This document shows positions 52,901 through 64,000 of a DNA stretch of 64,000 nucleotides, piece by piece. The DNA lies in contig OW203736.1 in assembly GCA_934045075.1 (NCBI GenBank), positions 7,579,109 to 7,643,108 on the forward strand, in the 5' to 3' direction. Each line of letters begins with the position of its first letter. The first letter of the stretch is position 1. The notes below the pieces were generated by a model. That model ran no database searches, was not told the origin of the DNA, and saw only the letters and a list, made by a program, of their open reading frames with translations. The translations under genes and the position numbers were made by a program. This DNA comes from Yponomeuta sedellus. Its lineage: Eukaryota > Arthropoda > Insecta > Lepidoptera > Yponomeutidae.

Positions 52901-53217
52901 TATTTCTTAATAAAGAAAACTCCATTGTAACACCCACCTTGTATATGACTACTTAGAGCTAAAGATGAACGGTCAGTAAATACTAGATGGTATACATTAT
53001 GTAGTGTGGGTTAAGGTGCCAATATTCGCTGTATAATTATATCATCTCATTACTTAGTAGCATCCGAATAGTGCGGGTAAAGACCCGTCTAGTGTGAGTG
53101 AAGATGTCACTAGATGTTGTATATAATATCATCTCATTACGTGAAGAATGTAAAGGTGCAAAAATCTTTGCACTATTTTTTTTTTATTCTTTTCTGTCTA
53201 TGTATCTATATCTATAA
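52901..53217. other. No gene recognised
   Basis: Contains two short related blocks (ATATCATCTCATTAC at about 53039 and 53126, each near GTGTGAGTG/AGTGTGGG). No coding signal. Confidence 0.4.
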
Positions 53218-53499
53218 TCAGCCCACATCAACCCACTGCTGGGCATAGGCCTCCTTTTTATTGCGCCATTCCTCACGGTCCTGTGCTAACCTGGTCCATC
53301 TCTGGCCCGCAACCCTCACGATGTCGTCTGACCATCGTGTCGGTGGTCTGCCTATCAACCTCCTTCCCTCCCTTGGCCACCACTCCGATACTGCCCTGGT
53401 CCACCGGCCGTCTTCCCTTCTAGCCAAGTGTCCCGCCCATCTCCACTTTAAGTCTGTGATCCGCTCACCAACGTCTTCGACCTCTTTTCTGTCTATCAT
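53218..53499 (-). pseudogene. LINE ORF2 C-terminus, intact 93-codon fragment
   Basis: 5'-truncated copy of the region after RT: ITDLKWRWAGHLARREDGRW, GRRLIGRPPTRWSDDI, WRNKKEAYAQQWVDVG and the natural stop. It is the clean reference for the broken copies at 11465-11760 and 23705-24290. The family looks RTE- or CR1-like. The lack of stops suggests a young insertion. Confidence 0.7.
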
Positions 53500-53677
53500 T
53501 TAAAAATTTAATATTACGTCACCCATTTTTGAGATTTACCTTATTTTTAGCATTACTACTTTACATCTTGACTAGACTTGACTATTTTTACCTGCTTATT
53601 CCGTTTTTACACAATTTTCTGTTATGATTATAAATAAAACAGACTTTGACTAAAGCACAAGGTTGAAGTCGTTCTCT

Positions 53678-53850
53678 AGCTGACCCAGCGAACTTCGTAC
53701 TGCCTAATAGTCGCATCTTAATTTTTTTTTATTTTGCTCTCAGTAAGAACCATCCTCGTACCTTAAAGAATATTCTAAAAAAAGAATTAGTGAAATCGAT
53801 TCAGCTGCTCTCGAGATTTGCGCTTACCAACACATTCGAGGATTCATTTT
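53678..53850 (-). repeat. CTAGCTGACCC repeat
   Basis: Copy of 9092-9245. Ends on the minus strand in GGGTCAGCTAG, Helitron-like. Confidence 0.5.
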
Positions 53851-54412
53851 TATATTATAGATTAAAAGATATAGAACATAACAAGGTCATCGTTTTTTAA
53901 GGCTGTTCTTTTGTCGAGCATGCTGTTTCGCTCGTACAGCTTATCATTTTGCAGATATGTAAATTGTGCTTTTTTTACCCGACGTAAGATAAATCTTTTT
54001 CGAATGTAAGAAAATCTTCGAACCGTAACATTTTACGTCCCACGTCGGACCAGAGACAAACCTCATTGTGAAGGTTGTTTCATGCACTTGTGCCTCAACA
54101 GACTCCCGTACATTCAGCGGCCGTGGAACTTACACCAATCCCGTCCTTGCTGCAGTCAGCATAAGGTCGGAAATTGACTAACAAGTTTCCGCCTGTGATT
54201 GTCACTGTTCTATTCGCTTATATTTTCCGCGGCCAGTTATTTTAATGTTAGTAATAGTGGCGACTGGCGATGGCGATGCTGGTTTTTAAGAGGCTACTGT
54301 TTATTAAAATGGCGTAGGAAAAGTCCGGAAACGCCCAAAACTTTTTGTGGCTCTTATAGTTAATTATGTAGACTGGACATTTATAGGCTACTGAAAAACG
54401 TTAGTATCCGTG
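53851..54412. other. No gene recognised
   Basis: No motif or repeat ends seen. Confidence 0.4.
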
Positions 54413-54775
54413 CCGATATCAACCCTTGTATGTCCCCACTGCAGGGGCACGGGTCTCTTCCTGTATCGCAGGAATGTTACGCCACACCCCACCATGGGGG
54501 CCAAATCCGGGTTGATGGAGGATTGTAAGACAGTGGCGGGCCTTCAGAAGTTATCAAGCCGCCCATAAGGCCTCTGACATGGATTAACACCTGCCATTAC
54601 ATGACAGGTGGCACCAACGGCTTAACGTGCCTAGCGAATCACGGAAGCGCTCAGAAAAATTCCACTAGCGGTAGTCACAGGACGGTCACCCATCCTGCAC
54701 CTCACCGCGCCTGCTTTTGCTTAACTCAAGTGATTGATTCCAATCACTCGGTTCGACTAGGCCACAAGCGCTTCA
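54413..54775 (-). mobile_element. 5S-rRNA-derived SINE (family A)
   Basis: Near full-length minus-strand copy (GATATCAACCCTTGTATGTC at the start, CCACAAGCGCTTC at the end), with a ~9-bp deletion after GGGCCTT. Confidence 0.7.
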
Positions 54776-54966
54776 TCTGTGTATTTATGCGAAAATTGAG
54801 GATTAAACTCGGTAATGCGAATAACTTTTACTAAGGAGAGAAACCTTGAAATATAAAAAAATAGTTATTTGTATATCTAAATATGTATTTCTAATTATAA
54901 GCTAAATCTAAAAACTAACAAAACAAACCTAAATATAAGTATAAATTAATTAATTGTAAACACTAC

Positions 54967-55365
54967 CTAAAAGCCAATTACTGCGCCCATATCATCGCCG
55001 CCTCTGGGGAGGGTCCCCAGTATGCTGGCTACATTACCTCGTTGGATGGCAAGACTTATCCTCTGCCCGAGGTAAGAGCCAGCCCTGGAGTCTCTGGTCG
55101 TGTCGTTGAGGCGCGACGCAAGTTCTTTAAAGAACAGTCGCGCCTCGGGCCCCCACGGTCCGAGTGCCTCGACACCAAACGGCACGAATAGGTGACTCTG
55201 TGCCAGAGTCCCGTATTTGCGCCGCTTGATGCCTTTAACACTCGATGCCGCAGCGCCGGCTTTTATGGAAGTGGCCCGGACGTGGGACGGCGCCAGAGTG
55301 TCCGCGCATGTTGCGTCCCAAACCAGGGTCCTCCCATTTTTCCATGGGATCAACGACATTTGTAT
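54967..55365 (-). pseudogene. Open LINE C-terminal domain fragment
   Basis: 130 codons, minus strand, with KNGRTLVWDATCADTLAPSH, FVPFGVEALGPWGPEARLFF and GQRISLAIQRGNVASILGTL, then TAG. This tail domain follows the reverse transcriptase in a widespread group of animal LINEs. The 5' boundary is abrupt at about 55365, consistent with truncation on insertion. The ATG at its start lies within the truncation edge and is probably accidental. Confidence 0.6.
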
Positions 55366-55522
55366 TATTTGTACTTTTATTTAAAAACATAATGTAATTT
55401 ATCAAGCTGAATGCACTTGTTTTGGCGTTATGGTTTGACCTAGGAGTTTTTATTTTGTTTAATCTTTACAATTTAACAAAGTTTGTAACGCGTTTTTTAG
55501 TATCAAATAAATAAATAAATTT

Positions 55523-55640
55523 CAGCTTGCCGCATCCAGATGCCGGATGCGGCAAGCTGAAGACGCTATGGCGCTCATTGGGGAAGGGCTATGTCCAGCA
55601 GTGGACTACATAATATAGCCTGAAGAAGAAGAAGAAGAGA
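55523..55640 (+). repeat. LINE 3' end headed by a perfect 15-bp palindrome
   Basis: CAGCTTGCCGCATCC (55523-55537), a 7-base loop, then the exact complement (55545-55559), running into the usual LINE 3' end GGCTATGTCCAGCAGTGGAC and (GAAGAA)n. The right arm belongs to the LINE; the left arm is its mirror copy. Confidence 0.75.
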
Positions 55641-56130
55641 AGAAATAAATAAATTAAAAATTACATAAAATTTACGGCATTATTTTAAAGCTAATACAAT
55701 GTTCTAATCCATAAAAATAAATGCTGAACAATGATACACGGATCCCTTAAGAACAACTAAACTGATTTTAATTTGGCCTAAAAATATGTTTTTCGTTAGC
55801 ATGCAAACAACTGTGTTACAAATCTCTGTATGCCTGATAAAATGCCCAGAAAATTACTTGACCAAAAATAAATGACTGTCTTCGCACGGACGAATTTCTG
55901 GTCTTACTAGCGCAGAAGGTGACTTACTCGTACAACTCAACGGACTTTAGTCAAATTATTAAATCTATACATTTACTAGCTGACTCAGCGAACGTTTTTT
56001 CTGTCAAGATAAGATAAAATAAGATAAGAATATTCTTTATTGTACACATGAAAAAACCACATATACAAAATAATTACAAATGTACATAGTACGATTAATA
56101 TCAGTTTATTAACCTACGACCTATTTTCAG
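55641..56130. other. Unassigned, with an inverted LINE-like tail
   Basis: 56010-56080 reads on the minus strand GTGTACAATAAAGAATATTC followed by (TTATC)n, like 9290-9360. Confidence 0.45.
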
Positions 56131-56370
56131 ACCTTCTTCTTCTTCCTATGGCGCTACAACCCTTTTGGATCTTGGCCTCCTCCACGATCTTCTTCCACTT
56201 GTCTCGTGCCTTTGACTCTCTCTTCCAGTTCGTGTATTTGCCCATCTTTCTGAGGTCTTCTTCAATACCGTCACACTAACGTTTTCTGGGTCTGCCTCTT
56301 GGTCTCTTTTGTTGCGGCATCTACCTGCTACCATTTTACCAGCTTGCAGCATGGTTTGCACATTCGATGT
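56131..56370 (-). pseudogene. LINE C-terminal scrap
   Basis: Frame-broken minus-strand sequence encoding VEEAKIQKGCSA-like residues before a (GAAGAA)n-like tail, similar in layout to the ends of other LINE copies here. Weakly supported. Confidence 0.4.
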
Positions 56371-57302
56371 ACCAATTCGTAGGCTAAATTGTTTTTAATA
56401 CAGTTGCTCAAAAAGTGGCGTATTGCCGTGGATATTGTAAAGTGGATGTGGGCTATTACATACTCGTGCTTTTTTTTACCTTTCCCGCACTCGTGCGTTT
56501 TCTTTCCCAACTGTCAAAATAATGTTTATTAAAAAGAAAAACCAACCATGAAGTTTTTATGATTCATGCAAATACGTATATTTCTAAAAAGAAGCTACTA
56601 ATTTGTTTCAATATCAGATTTAATGATTTGATTCAATGAGTTAGGTTAGGTTTCATTTCATTTCACCTCATTAAATTTCATTTTCATTTCACATCAATAA
56701 AAAAATTCTACTGAAGACTTGGCTGTATGGTCATAGTTCCCTTTGCCTACCAGAATGGGTGATGAAAAAAAATTCTGCTTATATTCTTTTACGGTTGGCG
56801 CCATTTTCCAAATAATTTTTCGTTATTAAATTGCTTCTTTTTTTCGCAACTGTATTAAAAATAGTCGTTCAGTACACGTGCGGAACCGTCATTGCAACTT
56901 ATTCCGACTGTCAACCCTCGCCTTCGGTTGCGCCTCGGCTCGGGTAGACATTTGGAACTATTTGCAATGACAGCCTTTCCGCACTTGTAATGAAATATAC
57001 TATTAGCTATTAGACTTTGCTGAGGTCGTTTTGTTAGACGCAATTCGCATTGTGTTTTTGTGTAGGACTTCGGAACCAGATCCTTTTTATGATGTTGGAT
57101 GGTTAGCCCTACGATGAACCCTCTTTCTTTCACATCCGGGCTTAGGATCGGCTACGGTGAAGATATTTTATATTTTCAGACCCACCAAATATATACAAAA
57201 AAATCGTAAAAACCGGTGAAGCCGTTTCAGAGGAGTTCGATTACAAACTTTGTGACGCGAGATTTTTATATAATAAAAATAAAGAATAATAAATTCTTTA
57301 CA
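56371..57302. other. No gene recognised
   Basis: Read on both strands; an open frame at 57133-56855 (minus) has no recognisable domain. A (CATTT)n-like stretch at about 56650-56700. Confidence 0.4.
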
Positions 57303-57570
57303 CTATTTTTATTTTTAATGCACTAACCCGTGCTAAGGAACAAATTTAAAAATCTATTTAGAGGCTAAAAATTTCACCTCTTTTAAATTTTTCAAAAATT
57401 TAAAATTTTGTACGTAATACAGAGAATATTGTAAAGAGGTTCGAAATTTCACTGATGCCGTGAGTCGCCCATTGGCTCAATTGGTAGAGCGCTGGTACGG
57501 ATAGCCAGAGGTTGCGGGTTCGAATCCCGGCATGGGTGAAATTTTTAGCCTCTAAATAGGTTTTTAAATA
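57303..57570. mobile_element. tRNA-like repeat (family C), snapback copy
   Basis: A minus-strand tail (AATGCACTAACCCGTGCTAA to GGCTAAAAATTTCACC, 57315-57379) is followed by a plus-strand copy (57410-57570) with full tRNA-like head (GGCTCAATTGGTAGAGCGC, GGGTTCGAATCCCGGC) and its own tail. The two tails face each other. Confidence 0.65.
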
Positions 57571-57890
57571 AATTCTTTATTTTAAATACCAAAATTTTAC
57601 ATGTAAATAAATGACTACAATCGTTTGGTGCTAAATCTATTGTGCAATATTCTTGTCGTTGCATCTTGTCTCCTAAACTAGGCGAAACACTTGTATCTTA
57701 GGAGAAGATGAAATTAAATTAAAACATAAAACATGTGCTTATAAACTTTCGTCGAGATACATTGAAGATATATCTTTACAGTCCATAACCCCTACTACAA
57801 GACGAAGGCGTCTTTACCGTCACCCTAGCCCTGGCCATCGCACATTAACGCTTCAATCAATTTAAAGAAATGCTCTCAAGTATATTCTTT
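57571..57890. other. No gene recognised
   Basis: Unassigned spacer. Confidence 0.4.
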
Positions 57891-58250
57891 ATTTTTTAAT
57901 GCACTAACCCGTGCTAAGTAAGGACAATTTTAAAAACCTATTTAGAGGCTAAAAAGCACGGGTTAGTGCATTAAAATTAAAAAAAAGAATATAATCATGT
58001 GGGTACAGCGATATCATTCTGATGTAAAACCTAACTGCAAAGTAGGTAGTCGGGGCTGCAAGTGAAGCAAATTACTTCAGCTAGATGTCGCTGCCTGTAC
58101 GTAATACAGAGAGTATTGTAAAGAGGTTCGAAATTTCACTGATGCCGGTGAGTCACCCATTAGCTCAGTCGGAAGAGCGCTAGCACGGATAGCCAGAAGT
58201 AACGGGTTTTTTTAAATTTTTAACCTCTAAATAGGTTTTTAAAAAACACA
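57891..58250. mobile_element. tRNA-like repeat (family C), tail-to-tail pair
   Basis: 57895-57954 is a minus-strand tail and 57955-57985 its mirror (GCACGGGTTAGTGCATTAAA). A plus-strand copy then begins near 57990 (CATGTGGGTACAGCGATATC), with the head at 58150-58205, but its B box is lost (AGAAGTAACGGG and then T-run). Confidence 0.6.
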
Positions 58251-58664
58251 ATGTTTCTTACTTAATTGTCAACTGCAAGTCTATCCCGACTGCGCGGAGT
58301 TTTGTTGAAGTGAACTGCCGCAAATTATACAACGATGTAAAAATAGTACTTTATTGGAGTAAATGCGTGTTTCCACCTAATTTTCCAAATTGACTTGGGT
58401 GTGCCGAACAAGGTCACACACTGAGACCTAGTTTAAGATGCGATCCTACTGCTAGCTACTAGCTATTTGCTAGCACATAATGAAAAGAAAATGTTTAAAA
58501 CATACTCTATGCAAAAAAGTATATGATAATATTAAAGATTATTAGGAAGCACAAAGATTATTTAAATAAATACCAGACATTTTTGTGCTTCCAGTCTCAA
58601 TATTAATGTTTCCGGGAACGATTATGTCTAGGGTAACTTTAAGTTAAATACTCTTTTAAAAAAA
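58251..58664. other. No gene recognised
   Basis: Unassigned spacer. Confidence 0.4.
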
Positions 58665-59072
58665 ATACTATTTTTATTTTTAATGCACTAACCCGTGCCT
58701 AGGACAATTAAAAAAAAAACCTATTTAGAGGCTAAAAATTCCACCCATACCGGGATTCGAACCCGCGACCTCTGGCTATCCGTGCCAGCGCTCTTTCCAA
58801 CTGAGCTAATGGGCGACTCACCGGCATCAGTGAAATGTTGAACCTCTTTACACTATTCTCTGTATTACGTACAGGCAGAGACATCTGGCTGAAGTAAATT
58901 GCATCACTTACAGCCCCGAATACCTACTTTGCAGTTAGGTTTTTACATCGAAATGATATCGCTGTACCCACATGATTTTATTATTTTTATTTTTATTTGG
59001 ATAGCCAGAGGTCGTGGTTCGAATCCCGGCATGGGTGGAATTTTTAGCCTCTAAATAGGTTTTTTAATACTC
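58665..59072. mobile_element. tRNA-like repeat (family C), full minus copy plus plus-strand 3' piece
   Basis: 58665-58975 is the most complete minus-strand copy: tail, head (GGGATTCGAACCCGCGACC; ACTGAGCTAATGGGC), upstream block (GTATTACGTACAGGCAG) and far end GCTGTACCCACATGATT. It is followed directly by 58998-59072, a plus-strand 3' half of the same element. Together with the two entries above this forms a 1.8-kb cluster. Confidence 0.7.
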
Positions 59073-59969
59073 TGTTAAAAGTTAATAACCTGTTTTGAAA
59101 AGAATAATTGTGAAGAGTCTTTGTTACTCGTAGCTTCTTCTCTACGATATCAACCCTTCCTTCTTCTTCACATAATGTATCAATTGTGAAACTAACAGGT
59201 TTGACGTTTGTAAACATTTAAGTAAGTAAATAAACATAAGGAAACATTTCGTTTCTATGGTGAGAAAAAGAATTGTCTTTGAGTTTAATACACACCAAAG
59301 AAACATGTACATGCACGCTAAAGTCTTTTGATAAGGTTTGAAAGTAAAGGTTATGTAATTAGCTACTGACATAACTTAAACTCACGGCTGTATCCCAAAG
59401 GGGTAGACAAGGACCCACTGGTCCTTGGTGTAAAGAGGTTCGCACCGTTACAAGCTATTATCTGTCAGTATGTTAAGACCTCAATATTGATACCCTCTCT
59501 AGTGACCTTTGGTTAATTAAATACTAACCTCGTAGGTCATACCCAGAATGAAGCAGCTTGTGGTGGCAAGTTCAAAGAAACCGTAAGATTACCTGACGCC
59601 TGTAAATTACGGCCGTACATTAATTTGACGTTGATGTTTGTAATGACTGCAAAGATTTCTTTTGATAATATTTTAGAAACTTATCAGGACTCTTGTTTAA
59701 TCTTGAAACATTCTACATTCTAAGGTGATTTAAATTTTTAATATGAGTATGCATGAAAAAAGCTATGAAAAAAAAATTTAAACATATTTAATTTTATTTA
59801 AAAGAATGGTTGCAAAGACTGACAGTCTTGTGCTTATATTATTCGAATAAAAAAACATAACAAAAACGTAATTTTATGTAACTTCTACTATCTAGTAGCC
59901 TGTATTTATAGTTACTAGGCCCGTGCCTCTTGCAAAAGGCGGAAGACAGTGGGTGGTGATGTCATATTT
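59073..59969. other. No gene recognised
   Basis: The open frame at 59372-59142 (minus) has a hydrophobic stretch but no family match I can name. A scrap of the 30180-type repeat lies at about 59385-59425. Confidence 0.4.
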
Positions 59970-60165
59970 ATAATGTTACATACTGGCACATACATTGCTT
60001 CTGGTCCCACTCTAGGATACCCTGTGTTGTGGGTACCAGACACAGCGACATCACCAACATGTAAACGTCCAAGACCTGGGGTTTTTTTTGTCCACAGCCG
60101 GGGATCAAACACGGGCCCTCTTGCATGGTAGGCAGATGCGCTACCGCTGCGCCACAGAGGTCGTC
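59970..60165 (-). mobile_element. tRNA-derived SINE (family B)
   Basis: Minus-strand copy; B box GGGATCAAACACGGG on the plus strand is decayed, A box intact. Confidence 0.7.
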
Positions 60166-60974
60166 CGTGAATTACAACATTATAATTATGTTCCAACCGA
60201 CATAACCTTGTAGAGTTGTAAAACTTTTATAAATAATAAAACTGGAACAAATTCAACCTTGTTATTTATTTATCCTGTTTTGTTTATAATAAAAAACAAA
60301 AAACTGGATAAACACAGAATAAGCAGGTAAAAATAGTCAGATCTAGTCAAGCTGAAAGTAGTAATGATGAAAATGAGGAAAATCTCGAAAATGAGTGACA
60401 TAATTTTAAATATTTGTAAATGATAGATAGAAAATGAAATATAAAAAATGGTGTAAAGAGGTTTGCACCGTTACAACCTTTTCTCTATTTCAGTCACCAT
60501 ATCCACACTCATCCATACATATTCGCTGTAGAGCTAAAGCAGTCCGCAACATTCTCTACTCAACTCTTAAAATGTAACTCTATAATATTTTTTTGCGTAT
60601 ATTTTTTTTATTATCAAATGCTTCAAAACTTGTGTATATTTATAATTTAATATTGTTGTCTTTGTGCCAAATGAAAATGACCCCTCAGACGTGGCAATAA
60701 GAACTTGAACATTTTGCAAGATGGCGGAGGAAAAAATTGGCAAGCCTGTACAAACGGGGTCGAGTGGAATAATCTGCGCTCTGCGCTAACGATTTTGAAA
60801 GATCCGACGACTTTCTTGAATGTGCGTCAAACTGGCGGCTCCAAATTAAATGAAAAAAATAGTTGCCAAACCAATACGCATATCACCAACGACGCAAGAA
60901 ATATCTTTTTATTAAAGCACATTTCATAGTTATATATCAAACAGCTTTCATCGCGAATAGACCAGTTTAATATG
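60166..60974. other. No gene recognised
   Basis: AT-rich spacer. The open frame at 60705-60929 has no motif. Confidence 0.4.
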
Positions 60975-61350
60975 TGGCGAGCACATGCGCACTACTAACT
61001 CCAACATTCCTGCATCACGCAATCAAAGTGTTTCAATGAATACCATAAATATAACGTCCGACTAACAATAGTTGCGCGCCCTCCTCGGCTCGCAACTAGG
61101 AGGGGGGTCACTCCCCATGTGGGTTTAGGGGTCCTTAGGACCAAAAACAGCCCCAAGGTGGTGTTTAGTGGGTAGGCGCACTTCTTATTGCGCATTGGCA
61201 GCACGGCCGGGTCCGTGCTGTTATGCATGGGCATTCACCACCTCCCTCCCCGTGGCCTCCGGAGAGTGCCCTTAATAGGGCTAATTAAAACAATAGTTGA
61301 ACCGGCCGTCCCCAGCCACACGATCTGTCTGTCGGGAAATTTCCCTTTAT
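60975..61350 (+). repeat. Dispersed repeat interrupted by a retroposed insert
   Basis: Second copy of 20085-20240, split at AATAGTTG by 214 bases. Sequence on both sides continues the match. Confidence 0.75.
61075..61288 (-). mobile_element. 214-bp insert with 11-bp target duplication
   Basis: Bounded by AACAATAGTTG at 61064-61074 and 61289-61299. GC-rich (GCGCCCTCCTCGGCTCGC at one end) with a short A-rich end (CTAATTAA on the plus strand side). Length, duplication and one AT-rich end fit a retroposed SINE or a truncated LINE; the orientation is uncertain. It shows no tRNA or 5S boxes that I recognise. Confidence 0.7.
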
Positions 61351-62232
61351 AGTTCACCCGCTTTTCCCTATAAATATATAACTTTGTATGAGTATCGCGA
61401 ATCATTTAGAAATACTATTGCAAAGCACATTTTAATTTCAGCGTGATAATTAAGCCCATAGTCTCTCTGTCTCTGGGAAAAGGGCTGTGCCCTGCAGTGG
61501 GACTTTCCATTGACATAGAATTTTAAAATTTGACACAAAGCAACGTTGACCGAATGTTGTTATTTTTCGTGCTTAAGAAAAATGTTTCTTTTGTTATTGA
61601 TTTTATAGTTTGGTTATACTGTAGAATATACATTTGAACTACAATTGGTATGAATAAAATGTCTCTCTTTTATATCAGTGCTTCTTAACCGGTGGTCCGC
61701 GGTCCACTGATGGTACCTGGGTGCATTACAAGATGTCTGCGGCGCCATGATTGCAAAATAAAATGAAATAAAAGTTAACTGCCAGTATATTACCAATCAA
61801 TCAACTGGGTGGTCCACGACAAGACAGCAATTTAGTAAAATGGTGTCTCTTGACTAAAAGGTTTAAACAGTGTTGTTTTGAATAATTTACAGTTTTTTCT
61901 TGTTATGAAAAATACGGGCAGACAGTACATACACATTTCCCTTTCTGGATCTGAGTCTGTGATTCTTCAAACGAAGTCCCGCTAGTGCGACGCGCACTGG
62001 CTCAAGACCCTTCGGGAAATTAAATTCGACTCTGAATATCATTTCTCTCAGCTATGCTGTGTTAAGTGGAGATTACAAAAAGTCCTCGATCTCGGGATTT
62101 TATCCACTAATACGTAGGTTAATAAATTAGAGGGCAATTTTGTGGAGTCTATCTATTTCCGCTCGGCCCCTGGAGTCTAACATAATATGTATTAAATTAT
62201 AATATTATATATATATATAACTGAATTCAATC
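61351..62232. other. No gene recognised
   Basis: Unassigned; a LINE-like end CTGTGCCCTGCAGTGGGAC is visible at about 61484-61503. Confidence 0.4.
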
Positions 62233-62322
62233 TTAAAAACCTATTTATAGGCAAAAAATTCCACCCAAGCGGGGTTTCGAACCCGCGACCTCTTGCTATC
62301 CGTGCCAGCGCTCTTTCCAGCG
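62233..62322 (-). mobile_element. tRNA-like repeat (family C), cut at (TA)n
   Basis: Tail and 3' half of the head (GGCAAAAAATTCCACCC, CGAACCCGCGACCTC), cut off at CTTTCCAGCG, where the microsatellite begins. Confidence 0.6.
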
Positions 62323-62323
62323 C

Positions 62324-64000
<1,677 letters not shown>

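Noticed and set aside
55523..55559. Rho-independent-like terminator
   Set aside because: The context is a eukaryotic LINE end and there is no T-run; the palindrome is better seen as a joint artefact.

Overview
The window looks like a gene-poor, repeat-dense stretch of an insect nuclear genome, most likely a moth or butterfly. That assignment is inference. It rests on layered SINE families, Helitron-like ends with CTAGT termini, mariner-type MITEs, LINE fragments and low GC. I see no convincing single-copy host gene. Almost every base that can be explained belongs to a transposon, a retroposon or a simple repeat.

The centrepiece is a complete Polinton/Maverick (adintovirus-like) element of 17,022 bp at 35516-52537. 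It has terminal inverted repeats of about 230 bp starting AGTAGG, and an exact 6-bp target duplication (TTAGGC) at 35510-35515 and 52538-52543. It landed inside a 5S-rRNA-derived SINE whose halves continue on each side. The plus-strand half (35.8-43.5 kb) carries a packaging ATPase, two tandem paralogues of unknown function each behind its own TATA/Inr-like promoter, a small coiled-coil protein, a chromodomain integrase, a PLA2-domain protein, an adenain-like protease, a penton-like minor capsid protein, a 48-codon mini-gene, the major capsid protein and a 161-aa protein. The last four of these are chained by ATGA stop/start overlaps. The minus-strand half (43.7-50 kb) carries a 125-aa protein with a 5'UTR intron, a protein-primed family B DNA polymerase interrupted by one in-frame TGA, and an unexpected six-exon gene of about 230 codons whose last four introns are all phase 2.

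Left of the Polinton, 0-35 kb is a patchwork. It holds a decayed LINE running off the left edge (1-1600), a Penelope-like fragment (21.6-21.9 kb), a DDE/SWIM DNA transposon with terminal repeats (13.4-14.9 kb), and a nearly full-length two-ORF CR1-like LINE (24.7-29.3 kb) whose ORF2 frame has no usable AUG. Around these lie four SINE or tRNA-like families, MITEs, Helitron-like pieces, tandem repeats and a large palindrome (9.7-10.3 kb).

Right of the Polinton, 52.5-64 kb has more LINE 3' fragments, a cluster of head-to-tail and inverted tRNA-like repeats (57.3-59.1 kb), a 214-bp retroposed insert with an 11-bp target duplication, a (TA)n tract, and an open LINE reverse transcriptase frame running off the right edge. 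The order of events can be read in part: 5S-SINE first, then the Polinton and a foldback MITE into it.
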